The notes: a model not told the origin generated them from the letters alone. Counted from the stretch's first letter, positions 1-11,365 are shown. The stretch: 64,000 nt of DNA from Uloborus plumipes (GCA_038373865.1 JAXGGA010000458.1:124001-188000); one strand, 5' to 3'. Translations and numbers: made by a program.

Positions 1-379
1 TTCGGAAAACATTTTTGTTATTACTTTAAGAACCAATTCAAGATCACCTATTCGTGAACAATGGAATTAGAAGCGTATGCAATAATGATTTTTTTTTCGT
101 TTCTTAGTTTTAAAAGATATATCTCTTATTTTAAATTAAGTATTCTTAACTTAAGTATCTTAATTGAACGAAACTCTATGTTTACTAAGTCTAGTAATAA
201 AGAAACAATTGAGGAAAAATTTTTTGGAATTTTTTTGGATTTTTTAAGAAAGATGAAAAATCGACAATACATATTCCCTCACATCCTCTTTGTTAAATTC
301 AATTTTTTGTTTGTTTTTTTAAGCTTCAAACACACATACAAGCACAATGAAAATAAAAGCGCCTACGTATATTAATGCA
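1..379. other. AT-rich sequence, no feature recognised
   Basis: There are many T and A runs. The one open frame here (61-375, + strand) has a composition dominated by Phe, Lys, Ile and Leu, as expected from AT-rich noise, and matches no family I know. Confidence 0.6.
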
Positions 380-850
380 GGGCAGATGCTCGGCGAAATT
401 GATTAATACTAACAAATACAAAACCAATGCATATCAGTTGGTTTCAATGAAAATAGACTTTCGATTTCTCAGCTTTAGATCCTATTAATGAGTACTAACA
501 AATACAAAATCAATACAGGGTCATTTGGGTAAATGAAAATATAATTTTTATTTTTTACTCTAGGTCCTATTGATGAGTACTAATAAAATACAAAATCACT
601 ACAGGTTCAGTTAGGTACGTAAAAATAGAATTCAAAATTTTCAATTCTAGATCCAATAGATTTTTTAGATCCTGTTGATGAATAAAAAATCAATACAGGG
701 TAATTTGTGTAAATAAAAATATAATTTCGATTTTGCAATTTTAAATCCGATAGATCCTATTGATCAGTACTAAAAAATACAAAACCAATACAGGTCAGTT
801 GGGGTAAATGAAACTGGAATTTAATTTCATAGCTTTAGATTCTTTCCTTC
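380..850. repeat. Degenerate minisatellite, about five units of 85-103 bp
   Basis: A core reading GAGTACTAACAAATACAAAA, followed by a CAATACAGG-like stretch and a T-rich spacer, recurs near 405, 490, 575, 677 and 765. Units differ by point changes and small deletions; the fourth lacks much of the core. No coding potential is seen. Confidence 0.75.
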
Positions 851-1070
851 TCTTTGGATGAATGTACATATGTAAAAATAGATGTATGTTCGTTTGTTTG
901 CATGTTTGTTCCTTATACAAACCCAGTTTTCGTCGGCTTTTCATCAAACTAGGCACAACAGTTCCTTGATGCACTAGAATTCACATAGGCGGGGTTTTGA
1001 AACTTAAAAAAAACCTAAAAAGCTCAAAATTCAAATTTTTTGTCTCAAAATGGCCATTTTCTTTTAATTT
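846..1070 (+). repeat. Dispersed repeat, family R1 copy 1
   Basis: This stretch (ATGTATGTTCGTTTG, then a TATACAAACCCA-like core, then a GGCGGGGTTTTGAAA-like block and a CTCAAAATGG end) aligns in order with 31896-32115, which has the same landmarks. The two copies have diverged substantially. No transposon termini were found, so its class is open. It begins directly beside the minisatellite. Confidence 0.5.
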
Positions 1071-1278
1071 TGAACAGATAGAGTAATAGAGATAAGCCTT
1101 TAATCATACAAATTGATGAAGTTTAACACATTTATCTATGAGTATTTTAGAACAAATATTACTATTAACAATGAATTATCAATTTAAGGCTCACCTATTT
1201 CATTGTTGTTACAAAAAAAAAAAAAAAAAAACCTTCTTGGATTTGGTATGTTGCATTTTAACCCGCGCGAAGCCTGAC
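1071..1278. other. AT-rich spacer with an A-tract
   Basis: It holds a run of about 19 A at 1213-1231, possibly the tail of an old retroposon. No element body can be recognised next to it. Confidence 0.45.
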
Positions 1279-1533
1279 ATATCTTCGGCACCATGCTAAA
1301 ATTACGAATGTGAAAATTGGCACTTTTCAGGTGAGCCAAAACACTGAACATAATTTTTTCCTACCTGATCAATTCGGTTATTTTAAATTTTTAAAATTTT
1401 ATAGGTATAAGTGTAAAACTATCGTTCGAAGGTATCATTTTAATTTTAATTAGTTGTAAAATTCGAACTTGAAAAACGAACTTGAAAAACGCGATTTGTC
1501 ACATTCGTTATTTTAGCATGGTGCCGACGATAT
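1279..1533. mobile_element. Palindromic MITE with ~33-bp terminal inverted repeats
   Basis: The left end (ATATCTTCGGCACCATGCTA, continuing AAATTACGAATGTGA) is the near-perfect reverse complement of the right end, which finishes CATGGTGCCGACGATAT. The interior of about 190 bp is non-coding. The superfamily is unassigned because the target duplication is obscured: the right tip coincides with the TA used by the neighbouring Tigger element at 1533-1534, so the Tigger element appears to have landed at the edge of this MITE. Confidence 0.7.
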
Positions 1534-2214
1534 AGGGGAAGACCGCCTATATTGGACCCCCTAAGAACAGGAGGCCTGTGTCGCTCAATGTGAAGCAAAA
1601 CAGAGATGCAAAATAGGTCATCGTAAGCTAAATTTAATCAGGAACCACCCTAGGAGCTTATATTTTCTGAAAATATGAAAATTATTTTTTTAAAAATTAT
1701 CTTATAAAAAGTTGCAAAAGTCCAATATAAGAATATGTGCGCCTTAATTGAACCATGTGCTTCCTAAATTGGACCGTACTAGGAAATCATAGAATAATTT
1801 ATAGTTGAACAATACAACTTTTTTCCAGGATTTGCAATAGAATTTCTTTTGCTTGGATCTCACTTAGGCAGTGTTGATAAACTCGCCTATGGCATTTCAT
1901 ACACTTAATCATGTTTTGCACTTTATCTCTATGACAAATATTGCAATAACAATTGTTTTGTGCAGCTTCTTGCTTTTTCTTGTGTGACTTTTTCTGCTCT
2001 ATGCCTCTTTTATACGGCCGTTAGAATGATTGCTGAGATAGCCTTCCTTTTTGTTCCTTCTATTTTTTTAGGCACAGGTAATATGTGAGCTGGCTTTACA
2101 AAATCAGTTAGAGTTGACATGTTTTGATGAAAACTATCTGCCGATTCTGCAGAACTTGTACTAATTTAAGTCGTTTCTAGCTCTTCTACATGGTGTGCAA
2201 GTTACACCGAGCAT

Positions 2215-2395
2215 CAGGTCCGTCATTTAGGGGGGGGGGGGCAAGGGATGGGGGCAATTGCCCCCCCTCTCTTGAATTGGAGAAATCAATGTATCTGCAT
2301 ATAAGTAGGCGGGGGTTTTGTTGTTTTCTGGTGAAATTGTATTGTGTTTTTACCCTTGCCCCACCCCCCTAGAAAAACTTGAAATGACGGGGCAG
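2215..2395. mobile_element. hAT-type MITE, family H1 copy 1 (inside the Tigger element)
   Basis: It begins CAGGTCCGTCATTTAG and ends with AAATGACGG followed by a degenerate tip. Inside are a G-run and C-run stem (near 2231-2266) and a conserved core about AGAAATCAATGTAT. Flanking 8-mers CCGAGCAT (2207-2214) and TCGAACAT (2396-2403) match at 6 of 8 positions, consistent with a decayed 8-bp duplication. Copies at 12157-12320 and 44565-44739 share the whole sequence. Confidence 0.82.
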
Positions 2396-2977
2396 TCGAA
2401 CATGTAACCTATTCACTTTGACTAGTTTTATCTGGACTACTTGTGCCTCTAATTCTGCTGCAGCCAAGTCAATGTCATTAAATACATGTAAATTAACACG
2501 CCAAACTCCTGTTCTTTATAATCAACTCATAAGAGTTGAAAAAGTTCTCCTATACGATATTAGATAAGGGATCTCATTAAATGTTCTCGCATCCATGTAT
2601 CACATGCTTGATTAAAATATGTAGGCAGAGACTGAATAAAGACCACATCTACGTGCATGATGTGCTTAAAGAGAAAGCATTATTATATCGTGCTCGTTAG
2701 CCAAGTGTATTGCATCAATGTTCTTTATGTAAGTGCTGTGCCTATCCATTAATAGAAGATATTCTTTTTACATTTCTTGGCTTAACAGTTTTGGTGAAAG
2801 TTGTATCAATTGTGTGAATTATCGTTTGTGATCCAACCTTTTTTTTTTGAACAAGCATATTGCTCACCAGGGAAGCTTTTACGATAAGTCCGAACATGGA
2901 ACGTAATTTTTTGAAATTAAGCATGGGGAGCTTGCAATTCTGTTGCACTCATGCAGCAAATAACCAGTGTGTTTCTA

Positions 2978-3705
2978 CAGGGTGCGCCAGAGAAACTTAC
3001 TTTTTTGAAAAAATTCCTGCGCTGTGAATTGGCTACGTAGAAAACCGAGAGTGGGCGCATCTGGAGCGGGAAATCTCCAAGTTTTGTTTTCCTTTTAATT
3101 AGTCGCCATCATGCTATGGTCAAAAGAACAGCGCGCCTTTGCCGTCGAAAGCTACTTTTCGAACGGTCGCTCAGTTACTGATACGCAACGCGAGCATCGA
3201 GGAATTCTTCCTTCCCAGCTTTGAAAAAATGAACATTAGGGACGTGTAGTTTCAGCAAGATGGAGTCACAGCACACACAGCACGAGATTCAATGAATTTG
3301 TTGCGACAACATTTCCCCGACCACCTCATCTCTCTCAGAGGCGATCTCCCATGGCCAGCACGCTCCCCAGATTTGGGGGTCGTGCGATTTTTTTATGGGG
3401 TTATTTGAAATCCCTGGTTTATGTTGATCGACCACGCACAATAGCTCACCTCAAGAATAACATTCGCGACGAAATTGCCAACATACCAATTGATATGCTG
3501 CAAAGAGTGCTCACAAACTTTAAAAATCGTCTTAATAAGTGTATGCTCAATGGGGGTCATCATTTAACCGATGCCATTTTCAAGACTAAATGAATAAAAA
3601 AATTGGGATATTGTATTCTCAAATAAAAAAAGAATTAAAACAATAACTTAAGTAGTTTTGTTTTTATTGACATTTCAAAAAAGTAAGTTTCTCTGGCGCA
3701 CCTTG
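2978..3705 (+). mobile_element. Tc1/mariner (IS630)-type element with DUF4817-like transposase, internally deleted
   Basis: Near-perfect inverted repeats of about 33 bp (CAGGGTGCGCCAGAGAAACT at 2978, mirrored at the right end, with one mismatch near the tip) are flanked by TA at 2976-2977 and 3706-3707. At 728 bp it is too short for a complete transposase; the middle of the gene is missing. It splits the Tigger transposase between its SDE-like and CCMS-like blocks, so it is younger than that element. Confidence 0.92.
3111..3593 (+). pseudogene. DUF4817/mariner-like transposase pseudogene
   Basis: From ATG 3111 the frame reads MLWSKEQRAFAVESYFSNGR and ends at a stop near 3222. This is the helix-turn-helix start typical of DUF4817-containing arthropod transposases. 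After an internal deletion the C-terminal catalytic part resumes: FQQDG near 3249, TAHTAR, WPARSPDL near 3354, then after a frameshift FLWGYLKSLVYVDRP from about 3390, ending at the stop 3591-3593. The FQQDG and SPDL blocks are the second and third acidic catalytic positions of the mariner-type DDE/D domain. The first acidic position falls in the deletion. In-frame stop, frameshift and deletion make it inactive. Confidence 0.85.
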
Positions 3706-4568
3706 TACCACGTTCATCACTCATTACTGCTCCAACCTGGTGTTTACCTTAATACGTCAATATATTTTGGGGCTTTTGGACAGTGAAAAGACCGGCTTCA
3801 TCTACATTGAACATTTTAGTAGCATATAAATTGTTTACTTTTAAAATCGTTTCGAAAATAACAAAGAATTTCATATTTTTCTCTCGGTAATCCAGCATAA
3901 AATTTATTTAAGTTAATAACTATGCTTAACCTGAAACTGCAGCTTAATGGATGAAGAGAAAAAAAACATACATTTTAAGAAGTTGCAGGTTTTGCTTGAT
4001 AAAAATGTTTTTGATAAAAAATTTTAATTGAATATCGTGAATAGGTGTTAAAGTATGCTTAAAATAAGTTTAACTACGCTATTAAATAAGACGAGTCACT
4101 TATTTTATGTTACGATAATGAAAAAGTCTTGTTTAAAATCATATTCTTAAATTGGACCACCGGTCCAATATAGGAAAATTATTTCAGTCCAATGAAGGAA
4201 AACACGCCATTTTTTATTCTTCAGCTCATTGTTCAGTCAAAAATTATCACAATCACGCATGTAAATACATTGATGTAATCCTTATTAAACATAGATTATA
4301 ATACTGTAACAAAATTTTACCGCAATTCTCAAGTTTTTGAGTTATTCTTCTAGAAACAAGTCCGCAAAATAAGATTTCGCACGTTTTCAACACAAATCAA
4401 GCCGTAACTCACGCTAAACAGTTCGAAGACTGGTGAAACTTCATACACATTGATTTTATTTCTAAAACTTTATACTTCTACTGTTAAAGTGTAGCACAGA
4501 TCTCTGTACTAGATTTAAAGCCCGAGGTCCAATTTAAGCAGTGGTCCAATATAGGCGGTCTTCCCCTA

Positions 4569-5241
4569 CACTAGTTGAGAAATAAAATTTTGTGCTTGTG
4601 CCCCAGTTTTCTCTCTTATGATAAATTTAATTTTGTGACTGTGTATTGGCGAAGAAATCATGTGTAAATTTTCCTCCTGCGTGTTTTCTATTGCCCCAGA
4701 TTAGTGGGTAAAAGGAGATCCCGTTAAGGGTTTTTTCGCAATAATGTTTAATGTACGAAGACAATCGCAAATTATTTTCGAACCTTGAGAACTTCTGCAC
4801 CAACGGGACTAAATCTTCCACATATAAGTCGCGTATGACAAGCTAAATTCTATGAATGTAATCTAAAATCAATTAAAAAGAAAAAAAATACATAAAAAAT
4901 ATTCTTTTAGTTTAGGTAGAATTCACATAAAAGTGTAATTTACATAAAAATTAAATATTATATAAAATTATGATGGAAAAACTTGAGTGTTTCCATTTAC
5001 TCCGTAAAGTACAGCGTGCATGGGGTAAATTAAAGCTTAAAATTACAAGAAAAATAGCAGAGCAGGTGAAATTACTAACAACGTGCTACATGGCAAATAA
5101 AATTAGTTGAAACCAGTCACTTTGTATTTTTAGACCTGTAAGAGAATAAAATGTCTACAATGTTTTCTGTGAGTTAAAATAATATTTTCATTTAAATTTT
5201 TATATCTAGGAGGAATAAAAGTCTTTGAACGTATTCACATA
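4569..5241. other. AT-rich spacer, nothing recognised
   Basis: The stretch has A and T runs only. An open frame on the minus strand at 4627-4821 overlaps the Tigger boundary region and has no recognisable domain. Confidence 0.55.
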
Positions 5242-5414
5242 CAGTCGAGCCTGCTTATTAGAATATCAGTTGAAAGAATTTTCCGCTTAATATAATACAT
5301 TCTCAATATACTAAACAGCTATAATGCATTATTTTGATCCCGGATAATGGAATATCCCGTTTATTAGAATATTTGTTGTGGCAAAATTGCTATTCCATTA
5401 AGTGGGCTCGACCG
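5242..5414. mobile_element. Tigger/mariner-type MITE, 173 bp
   Basis: It starts CAGTCGAGCCTGCTTATTAG and ends with ATTAAGTGGGCTCGACCG; the ends are imperfect inverted repeats. TA lies on both sides (5240-5241 and 5415-5416). The CAGTCGA plus TTATTAGAATAT pattern is typical of Tigger/mariner-derived MITEs. The right end at 61430-61485 has a related terminus. Confidence 0.8.
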
Positions 5415-5601
5415 TACTTTAATGCTACTTCTAAACTCCATCTAAATGCGCTACAGTTTTCTGTCAAAACAGGATAATAAAGTTAAATCTTTGATTTATT
5501 TCAAGTAAAGAAAATAACATTTTATATGGAGCCTGATACTGATGATAACGTCTTCTTTTTCTTTAAAATTTATTAGAGTTAATGTAAAACGAAGGCAACT
5601 A

Positions 5602-5949
5602 CATTGTAAAAATGACCTGTTGTTTTTACAGTATAAAACTGGCAGCCAAGGTTCAAATTTAATACTGTAATATGCACAGAAATAAACTTAAAACTAGCAA
5701 CTTTACAGAGTCTTACTGTAAAGTAAGCACTTTTACATTTTCTTGCCGTAAAATTCAGCTGGCAGCAGAGGCTCCAGTGTAAAACTGCAAAATGCACGGT
5801 AATAAACTGTTAAATTAGTAATTTTACAGTTTAGTACTGTAAAAGTAGCAATTTTGCAGTTTATTGCTGTAAAATTAGTAATTTTTACAGTTTATTACTA
5901 TAAAATTAACTGTATTATACTGTAAAAACAACATTCATTTTTTACAGTG
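5602..5949. mobile_element. MITE-A copy 1
   Basis: It starts CATTGTAAAAATGA and ends TTTTTTACAGTG, and 2-bp TA flanks both sides (5600-5601, 5950-5951). The interior is a series of small palindromes of the form TTTTACAGTTTATTACTGTAAAA separated by TTAGCAA-like linkers, plus a landmark GGCAGCAGAGGCTCCAGT-like block. Ten loci in the window share this structure. CACTG-type tips and a 2-bp duplication would suit the CMC (CACTA/Mirage/Chapaev) group, but this is inference. Confidence 0.8.
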
Positions 5950-6340
5950 TAACCTATATATAATAGAAAAAAAAATAAGCTGCATATATAGATATAATTA
6001 CAAGAAAAACTACCCATATAAATGCAACACATTAAAGATATTATTTTATCCACTGTTCTTTCTGATTAAGAAATCCGACAATCGAAGAACAGGGCTACTA
6101 ATGTCGGAAGAAAGGAAAATTTATGTTCACAGGAACACGCTCGTCCGTCCGTTGGTTGTTCTGCAGCGTTTCGGATCCTTTTAGCGTACTATTATCGTTC
6201 CTCGTATAGGGCAGTAAAAGGAATTCTTTTGAACTAGAATTACTTTTCTACAGAGCTATTATTACCCAGCTGACCATTAGTCGTTAAACAGTTTATACAA
6301 TTCTAGTGAGATTTATAAATTTTCTCTGCGCTGCGATAGA
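5950..6340. other. Spacer between two MITE-A copies, nothing recognised
   Basis: Apparently unique sequence with slightly higher GC around 6120-6220. No coding block or repeat was found. Confidence 0.45.
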
Positions 6341-6738
6341 CGAACTGTTGTTTTTACAGTGTAATACTGGCAGCTGAGGTTCCAATTTAAAATTGTAAAA
6401 CGCACAGCAATAAACTGTAAAACTAGCAATTTTAGTTTCTTACTGTAAAGTTAACAAGTTTACAATTTATTGCCGTAAAATTTAGCTGCATTATTCTGCA
6501 AAAATAACAGTATAATACTGGCAGCAGAAGTTCCAGTATAAAACTGTAAAATGCACGGTAATAAACAGTTAAATTAGTAATTTTAAAGTTTATTACTGTA
6601 AAGTTAGCAAGTTTACAGTTTAGTACTGTAAAATTAGCAACTGTACAGTTTATTACTGTAAAACTAACAATTTTTACAGTCTATTACTATAGAATTAGCT
6701 GTATTTTACTGCGAAAACAACATTAATTTTTTACAGTG
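6341..6738. mobile_element. MITE-A copy 2
   Basis: Same internal hairpin series and the GGCAGCAGAAGTTCCAGT landmark as copy 1, ending TTTTTTACAGTG at 6738. The extreme left tip (the CACTG end) has decayed or is missing; the match begins at GAACTGTTGTTTTTACAGTG. It lies in the same orientation as copy 1, about 390 bp away. Confidence 0.75.
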
Positions 6739-7290
6739 TACAATGTGAGTGTGTGTGCTTTTTTTTTGAGTCAGCTTGGATTCACTCTCTGATAGCTAAT
6801 GCAGAATAATTGAACATCAGCATGTTAATTTGTTCAATGGGAAGCTAGATTAGTTAGAACTCAAAGTTGAAAATGAAGTAATTTTAAAACGATTTAGTAC
6901 AAATAATCCATTTTGAGAAATATTGAATTTTCAAAGCAGAAGAATATTAAGTGACTTTCACATTAATGCTTTTGCTCCCACTACTTGAGATGACAAATGG
7001 TTCATAAAATTAGTTAAGTTGGCTATTTTTAAAGTACTTGTTATATGTTAATGTTTTCAAAGTTTTTATAATGCGTTAGCAAGCAGAATAAGCTAACATT
7101 TATCTAAAATGTAAATGAGTAATGATTCATCTGCCTGTAATTCTATTATATAGTTTGTTTACGTCTAATATTTACCAATGGAGTTATAAATGTCTTTAAT
7201 GAAAATCATACTAAAAATTCTAGAGAGAATAATGCATCTACTAAGCCCGTGCTCTTTTTTCTTCTTACTTCTGAATTTTTGCTTATTTTT
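6739..7290. other. AT-rich spacer, nothing recognised
   Basis: No repeat partner or open frame with protein-like composition was seen. Confidence 0.5.
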
Positions 7291-7502
7291 AGCCTACTTT
7301 CCCATAAAAGTAAAAAAAAAAAGACTGGCTTACTGAAGACTGGAAAAGTGGCTTAATTATGTTGAAAATATCGCAAGTCAAAAATAAATAAATACAATAA
7401 TTAAACAAGTGTCGAAAAAATAAAAATTGGAAAATAGGACTTAGAGATGAGGGAAAATGTATATGTCGATATGGCCCCCCTCCCCCCTAATGACAGGACA
7501 CA
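7291..7502 (+). mobile_element. HINE/DINE-like element, 5' fragment
   Basis: It begins AGCCTACTTTCCCATAAAAG and follows the 5' end of the full element at 24899: a GGCTTA block, an ATATCGC(C)AAGT-like unit, then TTGGAAAATAGG, GAGATGAGGGAA and a C-rich CCCCCCTAATGAC stretch. After that the similarity stops, so only the first ~210 bp remain. Preceding bases TTTTT match the T-rich targets of the other copies. Confidence 0.7.
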
Positions 7503-9603
7503 TAGAATATTTAAAATTTCCTAAACGCATATTTAGTACTTAATGATTTTCTTTTACACTTTTTCCCCCGTATATCAAAATAAAAAAAAAGAGAGTTTGT
7601 TTCCGTTAAAAAATATATCTTAAAATCAGGTCATATTTTAATACACCCTGCACTTTGAGACTTCAAAACTTTAATTGGAATAATTAAAGTGGGAAAAGGA
7701 AAGCAGTATTAAGCTCTACAGAAAAGATTGTAGACGTTTGAGATCATGAATTTAAAGCACAGAACGTTATTAAATTTTTCCGGTTTTAATCCTCGAAAAA
7801 CTAAGTTTCAGCTAAACCTTATTTTATTACATACTTTAATAACAAAAAACCTTGACTATGTTTTTAAAGTGCACTGAAAGATTACAAAACTAATCTTCTT
7901 ATACGATAGAAAAAATAGGAGAATAAGCTTAAGAAGAAACCAGGCAATGTAATTCTTGGAGATGGCTTTTGTATAAACTTTAGACAAGTAGTAGAGGAAT
8001 ACCTAAAAAAAAAAAAAAAAACGGTTCCTAAGTATCTCCTCCTTTTTCTTTGTTCTGCTTTTCAAAAGCATTTATTAGCACATTTGCAAACATCATTTTT
8101 AGAACTAAAGAACTTGTGTCGACGCCTAATTTCACGAGTTCCAGATTGTTTGCAATTAATTTAACGGATAACGTGCGGTATTGTACAAAACTGAAAAATG
8201 GAGAAAATTTTGGAAAATGAAGTTTTTCATTTTTCAAAAATATTTTTTCCGGAAGGAGCAAGGTCGAAAACGTATGGTTTCTTTTTCTTAATTTTGACAC
8301 ATTTTCTGTCTTAAGCAAAACACTTTCTGACTTCATGTTATTATTATTATTTTTGCTTATTCCATCAATATCAGTGATTAAAATCAGTATTTTTGACTGA
8401 CTCTCACAGCGTTTTTTTCATTGGAGAAAAACCAGAACTTTTCTCGAAAACTGTGGCTAAACAATCAAAACAAATTTTAAACTTTTTTTCTCAATTTCAA
8501 AAAGTTTTTAGCTTTTTAAAAAACCTCTCAAAACATTAAATGAGATACTTGAAGAATAGCGAGAAATTCCAGTTCTAAAACTGTAATTTCTGAAATTCGA
8601 AGTTTAACTAATAATGCAAATTTGAAAAAAATTTTTAACTCTAATTCACTCTTCATAAAAGTTATTTCGAGCATTTATTTTATATTTTACTTCGAAAAGC
8701 AAAACTTTGTTCTACGTATTGCCGTTCAAGGAAACTACATCAAAGTGTTTTATTAACGAATTAAAAGAACTAAATTTCGAAATGTGTTTCAAGAATGAAT
8801 GATTAATAAGAATACTACTCTATTAATGCGCCAGAAAATAATTTAATGAGAAATAGTTTATTCTGTCATCACCTTTTGTTTTCCTACTTTTCAACTGTAC
8901 ATACCAAGCGTGAATGCCGCCTCTATTTGTATTTTAATTAATTTCTGCTTCAAAACAAGAAACGTCTGCAAAACAAATCAATGAAGATAATCTAATAGAT
9001 TTTGTTTTATTTTTTAATTTTCCTTTTTTTTAAACACGATTTTTCCCCTCAGCATCAAAAGGAATTAATTTCCCAGGTTTTAAAATTAGGTTTCTAGTGA
9101 ATTTTTTTTTAACAAGAACTATTGCACTATACTTTACTAATATAAATATTAAGGGGTTACAGTACCTTTCTAACAAATTTCTTTAATTTACGTGAAAAAT
9201 GTAATTCTTCGATATTTTCAAACATTTCAATTTTTTAAAAACCCTAAGGCTTTTTTGTTTCTGCACTAATTTCGAAATTTCTTTTTGTGAAATGATCACA
9301 AGAACTTCTTCTAAAAATCTGTGCATTCATTTTTTTATATATTAATTCGAAAATATTTTGTGACCTTTTATGTAAAAAAATCTTAGAAAATTTTGCTTTT
9401 CGAGGTTTAACAAGCTCTAAAATTTTTTTAATTTATGAAATGCTTATTCAATGCACAGTTTTGTTAAATATATTATCCTGAGTGCAAAAAATATTGCTTT
9501 AAAGTTGTATCTTTAATAGAAAAAATTCAATAGAATTATCTTTCATAACTAAAAGGATTTGTAGCGGTTTATATATGGGTGATTCTCTGTAAACTCGTTA
9601 TTT
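7503..9603. other. AT-rich non-coding stretch
   Basis: It contains many homopolymer runs. A 102-codon frame at 8028-8336 on the minus strand is rich in Lys, Leu, Phe and Asn and shows no domain I recognise, so it is not called as a gene. No repeat boundaries were seen. Confidence 0.5.
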
Positions 9604-9710
9604 CCCAGGTAGCACATATAACCTTTAAACGTTTTATAAACGTCTTTAAGCGGTTGTTACAACGTTAATAACCATTTTACAACCTTTAAAAACGAAGTGT
9701 GCTACTTGGG
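9604..9710. mobile_element. Short palindromic MITE, 107 bp
   Basis: The left end CCCAGGTAGCACATATAACC and the right end GAAGTGTGCTACTTGGG are inverted repeats. Inner ACCTTTAAA blocks also occur near both ends (9622 and 9683). No transposase. The target duplication is unclear. Confidence 0.65.
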
Positions 9711-10865
9711 TTCGCACACAGAATCTATCCGGACTTGGTTTTTTTTTTGAAAAGTTCGTATAATAAGAATATCAATGCTCAGGAAATGAATATATTACTT
9801 TGGTTCAAAATAGGGCCTATTGAAGTTTGTGATTTTCTGATAAATCATGACAGGGGGCAAGGTCCCTGCCTAGTATTACTAGGCAGGGGACTGTGTATTT
9901 GCACTTAACTCCGTAATATTTGCAAAATTATTGGAATATATTTTGTTACGAAACTACCTATACATGTGGACACAAATAATGGACATAATAGATAATATGT
10001 TTCATAATTAAAGTAATTAACATTAATAAAATCACTTTCCAGAGGACTATCTTCGCAACGACCAAGATGCATACTTTCATTACAAATGTGACTCTGAAAC
10101 TAAACAAAAAGTGGAGTTTCTACACCGTTTTCAGCAATTTTGGCAAATTTGCACTGATTACTTTAAACTTCATGCAAAAAATATTTTGCAAGAGTAATAT
10201 ATTTTTTTGATTGTAGTTTTGAATTTGCGGCATGGGACTGTTTGAAAAAACTCCAGACAGAGTTTACATGACAATATAAAGTTTTATAAGTGCGTAATTC
10301 ATAAAAAAATATAGTTACATTGCTCAATTTTTAGATATTAATTGCCAAATTTATGTTGTGTTAATAGGTTTTTTTGAAATATTACCTTTAAGTGTTAGAC
10401 TATACGATTAGGACAGCCAAGGGATTGTGATTTTAGGACTTAGATAATTTCTAGAAAAAAAAAAAATGTTATTCCTCCAAATACAATTGGGCTACAAAGT
10501 GTTAATGCTTTACTTGAATCAAGAGAGATAATTACTTTATTACATTTAACTGTTTTTAAATACTTGGTCCTTACAGCTAATTACGAGTTTACAGAGAAAC
10601 GCCTATATATCTTAAAGTAAAAAATATGTTTAGATTAATCAATAGCCTAGTTTTGTCGTTAAATAAGAGTTTGATTAAACAGTCAAAATAAATGCGCCTT
10701 TTTTTAATCTAGCACCCTAAGACAATCAAAACGAATTATATTTCTGATAGTGACTATTTTCTTCACCATTTTGTAATTGAAATTACGTCACTTGCGTTTT
10801 TATTGTTATTAAAAAGGAAAAATAAATCTTTTAGAAAAAGTTAGATTTAAACATCTTAAAGAAGT
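9711..10865. other. AT-rich spacer, nothing recognised
   Basis: A short local palindrome, CCTGCCTAGTATTACTAGGCAG (9866-9887), is the only notable structure. Open frames are short and low in complexity. Confidence 0.5.
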
Positions 10866-10869
10866 TTAA

Positions 10870-11365
10870 CCCATTAATGCCTAGCATCCCTTTTTGGGGA
10901 CAGTCCAAAAAAGGGTCTGAATTTCCCCAAAATGAACATTTCAACCAAATAATAGTGTTCAATTAGCAGCTTGGTATTGTTTCAATTCGTTATTAACAGA
11001 TTGCAGCACATAACCATTGTAAAGTGAGTTCTGTAGCAGTTTTAATATGATCTGTATCAAAAATTACTTCGTTCACAATCTCAAGAAAAATTATTCCCAG
11101 TTTCTCAGTTTATGTTAGTTGCTGATTTTATTTCTTCTTATAAAATGTCTTTTTAAATATTATATCGTAGCCAGAAAAATTTGTTAGTAAAAAAAGTATG
11201 TATCCTCTGGGGTCTATCGTAACTTTTAAGGGACGATTTTTTTTCCTTAATAATAAAAAATATTTCTTACATAATATTTTTTTAATTATTTTTCCTGTCC
11301 ATTAAACCCTGTTTGTAACCAGTATACAAAATATCTATGGGAAAAAAATGTCAGGCATTAATGGA
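10870..11365. mobile_element. piggyBac-like MITE with TTAA target sites
   Basis: The left terminus CCCATTAATGCCTAGCAT is preceded by TTAA (10866-10869). The right terminus ATGTCAGGCATTAATGGA is followed by TTAA (11366-11369). The inverted repeats match at about 15 of 18 positions. TTAA duplication with termini starting in C-rich tips is characteristic of piggyBac. The 496-bp interior has no transposase. Confidence 0.83.

Larger units (their letters stand above)
1799..3898 (-). pseudogene. pogo/Tigger-type (CENP-B/Jerky-like) DDE transposase pseudogene with PHD-like zinc finger tail
   Basis: Read on the minus strand from about 3898, the catalytic block FNVDEAGLFTVQKPQ near 3760-3810 matches the first catalytic Asp region of Tigger/Jerky transposases. 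Then comes KHQVGAVMSDE, an interruption by the 2978-3705 insertion, and the continuation CCMSATELQAP near 2930-2960. Further down is LLLMDRHSTYIKNIDAIHLA (about 2695-2757), the second-Asp block. At the C-terminus (about 1870-1950) a CNIC, CMKC, H and C cluster resembles the PHD-type finger found in some arthropod pogo transposases. The N-terminal DNA-binding domain is not recognisable. Several frameshifts and stops, plus the 728-bp insertion and the hAT MITE, make it non-functional. Confidence 0.85.
1535..4566 (-). mobile_element. pogo/Tigger-like DNA transposon, decayed, with two nested insertions
   Basis: Terminal inverted repeats of 24 bp, starting GGGGAAGACCGCCTATATTG, lie at 1535-1558 and, inverted, at 4543-4566. 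Each is flanked by TA (1533-1534 and 4567-4568), the target duplication of the Tc1/mariner/pogo superfamily. The interior on the minus strand keeps recognisable pogo/Tigger transposase pieces (see pseudogene). Two younger elements lie inside: a hAT-type MITE at 2215-2395 and a DUF4817-type mariner relative at 2978-3705. Family assignment rests on conserved transposase wording read from the sequence. Many stops and deletions show it is inactive. Confidence 0.88.

Noticed and set aside
2190..2372. Plus-strand frame rich in Gly and Pro
   Set aside because: It is produced by the G-run and C-run stem of the hAT MITE at 2215-2395.
8028..8336. 102-codon frame as a gene
   Set aside because: Low-complexity composition, AT-rich context, no domain, no splice or promoter evidence.
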